From Verrucomicrobiota bacterium (GTDB lineage Bacteria > Verrucomicrobiota > Verrucomicrobiia > Chthoniobacterales > SZAS-18), in the NCBI GenBank assembly GCA_018240025.1, contig JAFEGM010000074.1, positions 43,811-104,791 on the forward strand: DNA of 60,981 nt, in the 5' to 3' direction. A program made the translations under genes and the position numbers. Shown here piece by piece: positions 43,729 through 51,459 of the stretch (position 1 is its first letter; every line of letters starts with the position of its first letter). Under the pieces are notes generated by a model. The model worked only from the letters and a program-made list of their open reading frames with translations, was not told where the DNA came from and ran no database searches.

Positions 43729-44214
43729 ATGCGCATCCGAGTCCTCGCCACCGGCGGAACCATCGACAAGGTCTACTTCGACGCCGCCAGCACCTACGAA
43801 ATCGGCGAGCCGCAGGTTGGGCCGGTCTTCCGCGAGTCGAATGTGACCTTCGATTTCGTGGTCGAATCGGTCCTGCAGAAGGACAGCCTGGCCATGACGG
43901 ACGAAGACCGCGATCTCATCCGCCAGCGCGTGGCCGCAGCCCCCGAGCGGCTGATTCTCATCACCCACGGGACCGACACGATGACTCAGACCGCGGCCAA
44001 GCTGGCCGATCTGGCCGACAAGGTCATCGTCTTCACCGGCGCCATGCAGCCGGCCCGCTTCCGCAACAGCGACGCCATCTTCAACCTCGGCTGCGCCGTC
44101 GGCGCGCTCCAGTCGCTCCCGCCCGGCGTCTACATCGCCATGAACGGCCAGGTGCATCCGGCCCACGCCGTGCAGAAGAATCGGGCGGCCAGCCGCTTCG
44201 AGGTGAAGGGCTGA
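43729..44214 (+). CDS. Asparaginase-domain protein, N-terminal domain only
   Basis: A 161-residue protein equal to the first half of a type I/II L-asparaginase. It has both active-site signatures: LATGGTIDK with Thr11, and LITHGTDTMTQTA with Thr82-Asp83. It lacks the C-terminal domain of the usual 330-residue enzyme, yet ends cleanly. Short proteins of this form are common and are a distinct family rather than a truncation. Whether it hydrolyses asparagine is unknown. The ATG at 43729 is preferred (MRIRVLATGG) over an in-frame ATG at 43621. It converges on the Uma2 gene with 11 bp between. Confidence 0.82.
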   Translation: MRIRVLATGGTIDKVYFDAASTYEIGEPQVGPVFRESNVTFDFVVESVLQKDSLAMTDEDRDLIRQRVAAAPERLILITHGTDTMTQTAAKLADLADKVIVFTGAMQPARFRNSDAIFNLGCAVGALQSLPPGVYIAMNGQVHPAHAVQKNRAASRFEVKG

Positions 44215-44225
44215 ACGACCGCACC

Positions 44226-44876
44226 TCAGCCGAGCCCGGCCAAGACCGCCGCGCCGTCGCCGGCCAGGAGCGCGGGCACCGAAAGCGCGAGGCCCGGGAA
44301 GAGCCGGCTGCGCAGGACACCTTCCTCGGACGGAGCGAGGCGGACGAAATCGTCCGCGCTGAGCACGAACCAGTCGACCGCGCCGTCGAGCGTGCGCCAG
44401 ACCACGTACTCGGCCACCCGATGCCGCCGGTAGGTGCGCAGTTTGCCATGCAGGTCGATCGAAGTGGTGCTGGCCGAAATCTCGACCACCAACTCGGGGC
44501 TGCCCGCGAGGTAGCCGGCCTCGGTGATCCACGAGTTGCCGCCTGCCTCGCGCCGGCGGCAGAGCACGGCATCGGGCTGCAGCACGTTCTCGCTGTCGAG
44601 GGAGATCGTCGGCCCGGTCAGCGCCAGCACTTCGGGGTGGCGGGTGGCGTACGTGAAGAGCCAGCCCTGCATCAGATTATCCGGCGCGGCGTGCTGCCGG
44701 GCGCGCACGGGGGAAGGCAGGTGGACGATCCCTTCGATCAACTCGGCCTTGTGCAGGCCCGGGCGGAGTCCGTAACGGCGCAGAAACTCGGCCGCGAAGA
44801 GCGAGTCCCCGGCCCGGAGTTCATCGTCGGCGACGGCGGCACACGCGCCGTCCGCGGGAAGCAGCGCCGAGTCCAT
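44226..44876 (-). CDS. Uma2 family (DUF820) PD-(D/E)XK nuclease-like protein
   Basis: A 216-residue member of the Uma2/DUF820 family, a nuclease fold abundant in cyanobacteria and other bacteria with no settled role. Conserved parts are AELIEGIVHLPSPVRARQH, LQPDAVLCRRR (the active-site Asp), PELVVEISASTTSIDLHGKLRTYRRHRVAEYVVW (Glu and Lys of the nuclease motif). The ATG at 44876 is chosen; the frame continues upstream without a credible earlier start. It probably forms a transcript downstream of the zinc-ribbon gene at 45450. Confidence 0.83.
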   Translation of the reverse strand: MDSALLPADGACAAVADDELRAGDSLFAAEFLRRYGLRPGLHKAELIEGIVHLPSPVRARQHAAPDNLMQGWLFTYATRHPEVLALTGPTISLDSENVLQPDAVLCRRREAGGNSWITEAGYLAGSPELVVEISASTTSIDLHGKLRTYRRHRVAEYVVWRTLDGAVDWFVLSADDFVRLAPSEEGVLRSRLFPGLALSVPALLAGDGAAVLAGLG

Positions 44877-44949
44877 GGCAGACGGTAGGCGGCGATGCGA
44901 GCCGCGCCAACCCTCGGCGCGGCTCGACCTCCGGGTTGGCTCAGCCGGA

Positions 44950-45450
44950 TCATTCGAGCGGACCGAAGTAGCCGCACTTGTGGCACAGCCAGGACTTCGA
45001 CCAAGCCTCGTAGAGCCGCGGATATTCCGCGTTTTGTCGGTCCACCCGAGCGCGATGACGGAGCAGCACGAACAAGCCCCCGCCGGACAACCCGGCACCG
45101 CAGGCCCAGTTGAGCAACGGACTCAATGCGCCGCGCGGATCCTGCACCAGGGCCACCAGCGCCCCGGGCAATCCGAGGACGTGCAGCAGGGCGAGCAGCC
45201 CAAGCAGGGTGGTGGCGCCCAGCCACCAGCATCCGGTGGGGCGCGCCCGCTCCGGCGGCGCCGTGCGTTGCGCGGTCAGCGAACTCTGCTGGCCGCTCAG
45301 CCGAGTCACGCCGGTCGAGACCGCCGCGCCGAGGCCGGGGGTGTAGCCGATCCCGGTTGTGGTGGCGACGCCGCCCAGGCTGGCGGTGCCGCTTTCGTAG
45401 GCCATGCGGGCGTGCTGTACATCTTCACTAAGACAATTGGGGCATTTCAT
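44950..45450 (-). CDS. Zinc-ribbon membrane protein of unknown function
   Basis: A 166-residue protein I cannot name. It opens with a CPNC knuckle (MKCPNCLSEDVQ) and closes with CHKCGYFG, so the two halves probably form one split zinc ribbon, with the metal site at the cytosolic side. Between them lie two hydrophobic segments (about 74-100 and 112-130), giving a hairpin membrane topology with both ends inside. A Gly/Thr-rich stretch (GTASLGGVATTTGIGYTPG) precedes the first helix. It is divergent from the seven-gene operon at 45555. Confidence 0.7.
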   Translation of the reverse strand: MKCPNCLSEDVQHARMAYESGTASLGGVATTTGIGYTPGLGAAVSTGVTRLSGQQSSLTAQRTAPPERARPTGCWWLGATTLLGLLALLHVLGLPGALVALVQDPRGALSPLLNWACGAGLSGGGLFVLLRHRARVDRQNAEYPRLYEAWSKSWLCHKCGYFGPLE

Positions 45451-45554
45451 AGTTTGCAGATCAAAACGCGGAAACCTTCTTTTGCAATATTAAACTTTTC
45501 TCTTCGTTTCTCCTCACCATTGCTTCCCGGAGGGGCCCGCGATAGGCGTGCGCC

Positions 45555-46559
45555 ATGCAGTCCCGCCGCCCACCCCGTCCCGTCGCCCTCGCGGCCACCG
45601 GCGTGGCCGTGCCGGAGCGCATTCTGACCGCGGAGGAGCTGGATCGACGCGAAGGCTGGACCGTCGGCGAAAGCGAGCGTGTGACAGGCATCCGGCAACG
45701 TCACACCGCGATGCACGAAACGGCCGCGCAGCTCGCAGCCGAGGCCGGACGTCGGGCGCTGGCCGCGGCCGGGCTGCGCTGGGGCGAGGTCGATGCGCTC
45801 GTCTGCGCCTCCGCCACGATGGACCAGGCGCTGCCGTACAACGCGGCCCTGGTGCACGCCGAACTCGGCCCGACGGCACGGCGCACCGCCACGTTCGACG
45901 TGGGCGCAAGCTGTCTTTCGTTTCTGCAGGCGCTCGATCTCCTGGGCGAAGCCGTCGCGGCGGGCCGCTACGAGCGCGTGCTGATCGTCTCGGCCGACAT
46001 CTCCACCTTCACGACCGACTACCGCAATCTGAAGGAGAACGGCATCTTCGGCGACGGCGCGGCCGCGGCGGTGCTGCGGCGGGCCCAGCCTGGCGAACCA
46101 AGCGCGATCCTGGCCGCCCACAGCCTGACGCTGCCCGAGGGCGTGGATTTCTGCCGCATCCGCTCGGGAGGATCCCGCTTCCATCGCCGCGGCTTCCCCG
46201 AACACTCCGAGGCGCTCTTCGAAATGCGCGGCCGCGCGCTCTATGCGCTGGTCGGCCGGCATCTGCCGGCTTTCGTGGACGATCTGCTGCACTCCGCCGG
46301 CGTCGCGCGCGAGGAACTCGCCCTGCTCGTGCCGCACCAGGCCAGTCTCCCGGCCATCCGGCACGTCGCGCGCCAGCTCGGCTTCGCGCCGGAGCGGGTG
46401 GTCGAGATCTTCCCGGAATTCGGCAATCAGGTCGGCGCCTCGCTGCCGACCGCGCTCCATTTCGCCCTCTCCCGCCACGGGCTGCGCCGGGGCGACAAGT
46501 TCCTGCTGCTCGGCTCCGGCGCGGGCGTCTCGCTCGGCGGCATGGTGCTGGTGTATTGA
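45555..46559 (+). CDS. 3-oxoacyl-ACP synthase III (FabH-like) family protein
   Basis: First gene of the seven-gene operon. A 334-residue thiolase-fold condensing enzyme with the complete FabH triad: Cys120 in FDVGASCLSFLQAL, His261 in LLVPHQASLPAIRH and Asn291 in PEFGNQVGASLPTA. The C-terminal GDKFLLLGSGAGVSLGGMVLVY is the usual glycine-rich end. It would perform a decarboxylative or acyl-transfer Claisen condensation on a CoA or ACP thioester. Context (adenylating enzyme, reductase, glycosyltransferases) suggests specialised rather than housekeeping fatty-acid synthesis. No acyl carrier protein gene is adjacent. Confidence 0.87.
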   Translation: MQSRRPPRPVALAATGVAVPERILTAEELDRREGWTVGESERVTGIRQRHTAMHETAAQLAAEAGRRALAAAGLRWGEVDALVCASATMDQALPYNAALVHAELGPTARRTATFDVGASCLSFLQALDLLGEAVAAGRYERVLIVSADISTFTTDYRNLKENGIFGDGAAAAVLRRAQPGEPSAILAAHSLTLPEGVDFCRIRSGGSRFHRRGFPEHSEALFEMRGRALYALVGRHLPAFVDDLLHSAGVAREELALLVPHQASLPAIRHVARQLGFAPERVVEIFPEFGNQVGASLPTALHFALSRHGLRRGDKFLLLGSGAGVSLGGMVLVY

Positions 46560-46563
46560 CGCC

Positions 46564-47436
46564 ATGAGCAACGTCTTCTCGACCCGCGTGAAATTCGACC
46601 TGCTCAAGGTCGGCCACTGCTCGCATCCTGAATGCGCCGTCCTGCGGGGCGGCCGGCTGAACGCAGTCGAGTTCCCGGCGCTGGTCGGATTGATCGAGCA
46701 TCCGCAGCACGGTCTCCTGCTCTACGACACCGGCTACTCGCGTCACTTCTGGGACGCCACCGGAGGCTTTCCGGAATGTCTCTATCGACGCCTGACTCCA
46801 CCCACCCTCGCGCCCGAGGAGGAGCTGGTTGCGCAGCTGGCCGGGCGCGGGATTCGACCGGGAGACATCGGCACGATCGTCATCTCGCACTTTCACGCCG
46901 ACCACGTGGCCGGCTTGCGCGATTTCCCCCAGGCGCGCTTCCTCGCCACGCGGCCCGAACGCGAGCTGTGCGAGCGGCTGGGCCGGCTCGGCCGCCTGCG
47001 TCGCGCCTACCTGCGCGCGCTTCTGCCGGAGGATCTCGCGGCGCGGCTGAGCTACGTGGAAAGCACCCCCAGACGGCCGCTCCCGCCGCATTGGCAGCCT
47101 TTCCCGGAAGGCTACGATCTGCTCGGCGACGGCAGCCTGCTCGGGCTCGATCTCCCCGGCCACGCGGCCTCGCAGCTCGGGCTGGGCTTCGCCGACGCCG
47201 CCGGCCGCGAGCATTTCCTGGTCGCCGACGCCTGCTGGAAAATCGAGGGCCTCGCGCAGCGCCGGCTGCCTTCGCGCGTGGCCTACGTGGTCTTCGACAA
47301 CGGCGCGGCCTACGACACCACCTTCGCGCAGCTGTGCCAGCTCCAGGCCTCGCCCCAGGCGCCGGAGATGATTCCCTCGCACTGCCTGACCACCTGGCAG
47401 CGGCTGGGCGGCACCCGCCATGTCGTCCGTGCTTGA
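46564..47436 (+). CDS. MBL-fold metallo-hydrolase
   Basis: A 290-residue metallo-beta-lactamase-fold enzyme. The metal site HFHADH is at 109-114 (His109, His111, Asp113, His114), with His200 in DLPGHAASQ and Asp222 in LVADACW. A late IPSHCLTTW may give the last His. The layout resembles the lactonase (AHL lactonase-like) branch, so a lactone or thioester is a plausible substrate. It starts 4 bp after the FabH-like stop and overlaps the next gene by 17 bp, so it is translated as part of the operon. Confidence 0.87.
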   Translation: MSNVFSTRVKFDLLKVGHCSHPECAVLRGGRLNAVEFPALVGLIEHPQHGLLLYDTGYSRHFWDATGGFPECLYRRLTPPTLAPEEELVAQLAGRGIRPGDIGTIVISHFHADHVAGLRDFPQARFLATRPERELCERLGRLGRLRRAYLRALLPEDLAARLSYVESTPRRPLPPHWQPFPEGYDLLGDGSLLGLDLPGHAASQLGLGFADAAGREHFLVADACWKIEGLAQRRLPSRVAYVVFDNGAAYDTTFAQLCQLQASPQAPEMIPSHCLTTWQRLGGTRHVVRA

Positions 47437-48733
47437 GACTCTGCTGATCGCCTGGCACTTCGCGCGGCGGCGCTGGGGCCCGCGTCCGCGCAGCCGGGCC
47501 GCGCTGCTCGCGCAGCAGTCGCGCCGCCTGCGCCGCTTCCTCGCCCGGGTGGCGCGTCACTCGCCGGTCCACCGCGGTCGGCGGGCCGAGTTGGCCGACT
47601 TCCCCGTGATCGGCAAAGCGGAGTTCCTGGCCGATTTCGCGGGCCTCAATCGCTTCGGCTTGCCCCTGGCCGAGGCGACCGATTTCGCACTGCGGGCGGA
47701 GCGCGCACGCGACTTCCGGCCGCAATGGCGCGGGCACGTGACGATCGGCCTCTCCTCTGGCACCTCGGGTTCGCGCCAGGTTTTCCTCGTCAGCCGCGTC
47801 GAGCGTTGTCGTTGGGCCGGGTTCGTCTTCGCCGACCTGCTGGAGCCCGCCGCGCTGCGTCGGATCCTCACCCCCTGGGCACCGCCGCTGCGCCTCGCCT
47901 TCTTCCTGCGCGCGGGCAGCAACCTCTACGGCACGCTCTCGCGTCGACGCGTGCGCTTCGACCACTACGATCTGACACGGCCCTTCGCGGAGCTCGTGCG
48001 CGAGCTGCGCACCGCACCGCCCGACGTCCTCATTGCCCCAGCCACCGTCCTCGCGCAGTTGGCGGAGGTCGCTGGCGAACTCCGTCCCCGGCAGATCGTC
48101 TCGGTCGCCGAGGTGCTCGACACCCGCGATCGGGCGCGGATCGAAGCCGTCTTCGGCGTGCGCGTGGCCGAGGTCTACCAGGCCGCCGAAGGATTTCTCG
48201 CCACGACCTGCGAGCACGGCCGGCTGCATCTCCACGAGGATCTGCTGCACTGCGAATGCGACTGGCTGGACGAAAAGCGCGACCGCTTTCAGCCCATCGT
48301 GACCGACTTCACCCGCCGCTCGCAGTGGCTGGTCCGCTATCGTCTGACGGACATCCTGCGCGCCGGTCCGGAGAGCTGTCCATGCGGTCGCGCCACCCGC
48401 ACCCTCGCCGCCATCGAGGGCCGCGCCGAGGAGGTCCTGTGGGCGCGCGACGCTGCCGGTTCACTGGCACCGGTGTTTCCCGATGCTCTCCGCCAGGCGC
48501 TCTACGCGCTGCCCGAATCGCTCGATCTCTACCGCCTCGAACAGCACGGCGAGGGCTGGGAGATGCGCCTGCGCCGGAGCGAACCCGGGCTCGAAGCCGC
48601 CGTGCGCGCGGCCTTGGAGAAACTCCTCGCCGGACTCGCACTGCGCGCGCCCGAGATCGTCTTTCGGCCCTGGACCGATCAGCCGGCCGGCGAGAAACAG
48701 AAACGCATTCGCTGCCTCCAACGCCCCGCATGA
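47420..48733 (+). CDS. F390 synthetase-related adenylate-forming enzyme
   Basis: A 437-residue ANL-superfamily protein of the coenzyme F390 synthetase/PaaK-like type. The adenylation P-loop is GLSSGTSGSRQVFL at 110-123. A second core element reads EVYQAAEGFLATTC (the YxxxE adenine-site motif), followed by VRYRLTDILRAGPESCPCGRATRTLAAIEGRAEE, where CPCG is the shared PaaK/F390 Cys pair. It should activate a carboxylate as acyl-AMP, possibly onward to a thioester. The native acid is unknown. The ATG lies within the last 17 bp of the MBL gene; the stop overlaps the next start (ATGA). Confidence 0.82.
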   Translation: MSSVLETLLIAWHFARRRWGPRPRSRAALLAQQSRRLRRFLARVARHSPVHRGRRAELADFPVIGKAEFLADFAGLNRFGLPLAEATDFALRAERARDFRPQWRGHVTIGLSSGTSGSRQVFLVSRVERCRWAGFVFADLLEPAALRRILTPWAPPLRLAFFLRAGSNLYGTLSRRRVRFDHYDLTRPFAELVRELRTAPPDVLIAPATVLAQLAEVAGELRPRQIVSVAEVLDTRDRARIEAVFGVRVAEVYQAAEGFLATTCEHGRLHLHEDLLHCECDWLDEKRDRFQPIVTDFTRRSQWLVRYRLTDILRAGPESCPCGRATRTLAAIEGRAEEVLWARDAAGSLAPVFPDALRQALYALPESLDLYRLEQHGEGWEMRLRRSEPGLEAAVRAALEKLLAGLALRAPEIVFRPWTDQPAGEKQKRIRCLQRPA

Positions 48734-49704
48734 AGACCAGAATTCTCGTCACCGGCGCCTCCGGCTTCGTCGGCGGTTCGTTTTGCCGCCAGTTCGCGGG
48801 TCGGGCGGATCTCGAGATCCGCGGCCTTGCGCGCAGTCCGTCGGATCTGCCGGGCTACGTGCGCGCCGATCTGACCGAGCCGCTGCGACTCGATTGGCGG
48901 CCCGATGTGGTTATCCACGCCGCGGCCCGCGCCTCGCCCTGGGGCACGCGCGAGGAGTTCCAGCGCCAGAATGTGCTCGCGACCGAACACGTGGTCGCCT
49001 TCTGCCGCGCGCAGGGCGTGCGCAAGCTGGTGCACGTCTCGTCGAGTTCGGTCTTCTACCGGCAGGAGGACCAACTCGGCCTGACCGAAGAGAGCCCGAT
49101 CGGCCCTGAATTCGTCAACGAATACGCCCGCACCAAAGCCGAGAGCGAAGAAGTCGTGCGCCGTTTTGCCGGCGCCAGCGCCATCCTGCGGCCGCGGGCC
49201 GTCTTCGGGCCGGGCGACACGGTGCTCTTCCCCCGCATCCTGCGCGCCGCCCGGGCCGGACGCATGGCGGCGATCACGCGACCCGGTCCGCCGGTGGTTG
49301 GCGATCTGATCTACATCGACGCGCTCTGCGATTACCTGCTGCAGGCCGCACTCGACCCCGGCGTGACGGGCGATTTCAATCTGACCAACGACGAACCGGT
49401 CGAGATTCTCGCGCTGCTCTCCGACCTCCTCGCCCGCCTCGGCCTGCCGCCGATCCGTCGGCGCATCTCGTATCGCACCGCGCTGTTCGCGGCTTCGCTG
49501 ATCGAACGTTTCCATCGCATGTTTCGACCCGGCGTGGAGCCGCCCATCACCCGCTTCGGCGTCGGCGTGCTGGCCTACAGCAAGACCTTCGACGTGCGCA
49601 AAGCCCGGCGCGTGCTGGGTCCGCCGTCGGTCGGGCTGCACGAGGGCCTCGAGCGCTTCGTCACCTGGCAGAAGGCCCAATGGGTCGCCGAGTCGCGTCC
49701 ATGA
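48730..49704 (+). CDS. NAD(P)-dependent epimerase/dehydratase (extended SDR)
   Basis: A 324-residue extended short-chain dehydrogenase/reductase. The Rossmann motif TGASGFVGG is at 8-16, VIHAAARASPWG follows, then VHVSSSSVFY with the catalytic Ser and YARTK with Tyr132 and Lys136. RPRAVFGPGD and GDLIYIDALCDYLL are typical of the 3-beta-HSD/epimerase branch. In this operon it may reduce the ketone made by the FabH-like enzyme or modify a sugar; the sequence does not decide. Both ends overlap neighbours as ATGA. Confidence 0.88.
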   Translation: MKTRILVTGASGFVGGSFCRQFAGRADLEIRGLARSPSDLPGYVRADLTEPLRLDWRPDVVIHAAARASPWGTREEFQRQNVLATEHVVAFCRAQGVRKLVHVSSSSVFYRQEDQLGLTEESPIGPEFVNEYARTKAESEEVVRRFAGASAILRPRAVFGPGDTVLFPRILRAARAGRMAAITRPGPPVVGDLIYIDALCDYLLQAALDPGVTGDFNLTNDEPVEILALLSDLLARLGLPPIRRRISYRTALFAASLIERFHRMFRPGVEPPITRFGVGVLAYSKTFDVRKARRVLGPPSVGLHEGLERFVTWQKAQWVAESRP

Positions 49705-50846
49705 GCACCGCCCTCGTCGTCGTCGCGCTGGTCTGGCTCGCGCTCCTGCTCCTGCGCGCCGGCCTGGCCATGAGCTACGCGCGCCGGCAGCCGACGGACG
49801 TCGCCGAGTTGCGGCCCGGTGCGCTGACCGTGGCACAGGCCATCCTGAGCGGCGATCCGCTGCTGGAGGCGCGCCTGGAGGCGAATCTGCGGGCGTTGCG
49901 CGACCAGCGGTTCATCTGGCTCATCGACGACGATGACGTCGAGGCGCAGCGTCTGACCCGCGCGCTCGCTGCCCGCCATCCGGAGGTCGAGGTGCGCCTC
50001 GAGTCCTGTCCGCTCTGTCCCGATGGCCTCAATCCCAAGGTCTGGAAACTGCGGCGCGCCAGCCCGCTCGCGACCACGCCCTACCTCGCCGTGCTGGACG
50101 ACGACACGCTGCTGCCGGCGGCCAGCGCAGCGGCGCTCGTCGCGGCTGCCGATCGGCACACCGTCAGCACCGGGCTGCCGCAGTACGAGGACGGCGGCGA
50201 CCTGCCCTCCGCCCTGCTGGCGCAGTTCGTGAATAACAGCTCGATCTTCACCTACCTCGGCACCGCCCGGCTGCTCGCTCCGTTCACGCTGAACGGCATG
50301 GGCTACGTCCTGCGCACCGAAGCGCTGGGCGGCCTAGGACATTTCGAGCCGATCCAGCGCGAGCTGACGGACGATCTCGCGCTCGCCACGCTCGTGCGGC
50401 GCCGTGGCGGCACCATCGCGCAATCGACCGCGCCGCTGCTCGTGCGGACGGCCGTGCGGGACCTCCCACACTACGCGCAGCTCATGCACCGCTGGCACGT
50501 TTTCGCGCTGCTGCTCCTGCGGCGTCAGTCGGCGCCGGTGCAGTTGCTCATCGCCGGTCTGCACGGGCTGCCGCCGCTGCTGCTGTTGGCGATGCTGGGG
50601 CTGGCGGCGCTGCAACCGGGCCTCTTCGCCGCGTGCGTGGTGGCCGGCGTCTGCGGCCTGCGCGCGCTGGTATTGGTCGCAATGCAGCAGCGAATCTTCG
50701 GGGGCGTGCGACACCGGCCCATCCTCTCGTTCGTCTCCGAACTGCTCCAGCCGCTGCACCTGCTGCACGCGGCCTGTTCGCGCACCATTCGCTGGCGGAC
50801 TCGCCGGTATCGGGTGCGCGACACCGACGACTTCAGCGCGGTCTGA
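49701..50846 (+). CDS. Membrane glycosyltransferase family 2 (ceramide glucosyltransferase/HpnI-like)
   Basis: A 381-residue integral membrane GT2. An N-terminal helix (about 4-24) leads to a cytosolic GT-A domain with FIWLIDDDDVEAQRL, the metal motif VLDDDT (131-136) and ELTDDLALATLVRRRGG (acceptor Asp). QLMHRW at 260-265 approximates the (Q/R)xxRW motif. Two C-terminal helices (about 280-305 and 308-330) follow. This plan is that of ceramide glucosyltransferases and the hopanoid enzyme HpnI, so the acceptor is probably a lipid. ATGA overlap with the preceding gene. Confidence 0.84.
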   Translation: MSTALVVVALVWLALLLLRAGLAMSYARRQPTDVAELRPGALTVAQAILSGDPLLEARLEANLRALRDQRFIWLIDDDDVEAQRLTRALAARHPEVEVRLESCPLCPDGLNPKVWKLRRASPLATTPYLAVLDDDTLLPAASAAALVAAADRHTVSTGLPQYEDGGDLPSALLAQFVNNSSIFTYLGTARLLAPFTLNGMGYVLRTEALGGLGHFEPIQRELTDDLALATLVRRRGGTIAQSTAPLLVRTAVRDLPHYAQLMHRWHVFALLLLRRQSAPVQLLIAGLHGLPPLLLLAMLGLAALQPGLFAACVVAGVCGLRALVLVAMQQRIFGGVRHRPILSFVSELLQPLHLLHAACSRTIRWRTRRYRVRDTDDFSAV

Positions 50847-50853
50847 TGCTGCC

Positions 50854-51459
50854 ATGGAATTCGTCGCCGCCTTTCTCACCGGCCACAGCGTGCCCGGGTG
50901 CACCGGCCTCTCCAAGGCGCAGCGCGACTTCCAGCTCCGCTCGGGTCTGCCGCTGGCGCGCTGGCTGCCGCACAATTTCCCCTACCAAGCCTCGGCGCCG
51001 TATCCCGAGCAGACGCCGCTCCTGGCCGCGAGCTGGAGCAATGTGCGGCATTACCTCCGCTCGCGCCGACCCGAGTTTGCGCGCGAGTTCGCGCCGCCGG
51101 TGGAAGCGGCCTTCGCACCGTTCGCACGCATCGTCATCCTCGCGGGCAGCTGCGGTCTCGAGCTGCTCCACAACCTCCAGCTCCCGGCCGCGCTGCGCGC
51201 CCGGCTGCACGTCTTCGCCTACGGACCGGTCTCGCGCCGAGTTCCGGAGACGGCCTCGCACTGCCTCGTGCAGGGGCACTCCGACTGGCTCTCGCGCTGG
51301 TTTCATCGGCGCGTCGATCATCGCATCGCGGCGGCGCACATGGGCTATCTGGAAGCCCCGGAGACGTTGACGCTGTTTCGGAAATACCTGCGCGAGGTCG
51401 TGGGAGTGAGAATGACGGAGGACGAACAAATGAGCACCACCTGCCGGAGCACTCCATGA
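50854..51459 (+). CDS. Unknown operon protein, possible serine hydrolase
   Basis: I do not recognise this 201-residue protein. A segment FARIVILAGSCGLELLHNLQL has the look of a beta-strand/nucleophile elbow (GSCG, Ser98 by count). Later VQGHSDWLSRWFHRR and HRIAAAHMGYLE could supply Asp and His, so an alpha/beta- or SGNH-type hydrolase is conceivable but unproven. It starts FLTGHSVPGCTGLSKAQRDFQLRSGLP, with no signal peptide. The gene sits 7 bp after the GT2 gene and overlaps the GT1 start as ATGA, so it belongs to the operon. Confidence 0.7.
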   Translation: MEFVAAFLTGHSVPGCTGLSKAQRDFQLRSGLPLARWLPHNFPYQASAPYPEQTPLLAASWSNVRHYLRSRRPEFAREFAPPVEAAFAPFARIVILAGSCGLELLHNLQLPAALRARLHVFAYGPVSRRVPETASHCLVQGHSDWLSRWFHRRVDHRIAAAHMGYLEAPETLTLFRKYLREVVGVRMTEDEQMSTTCRSTP

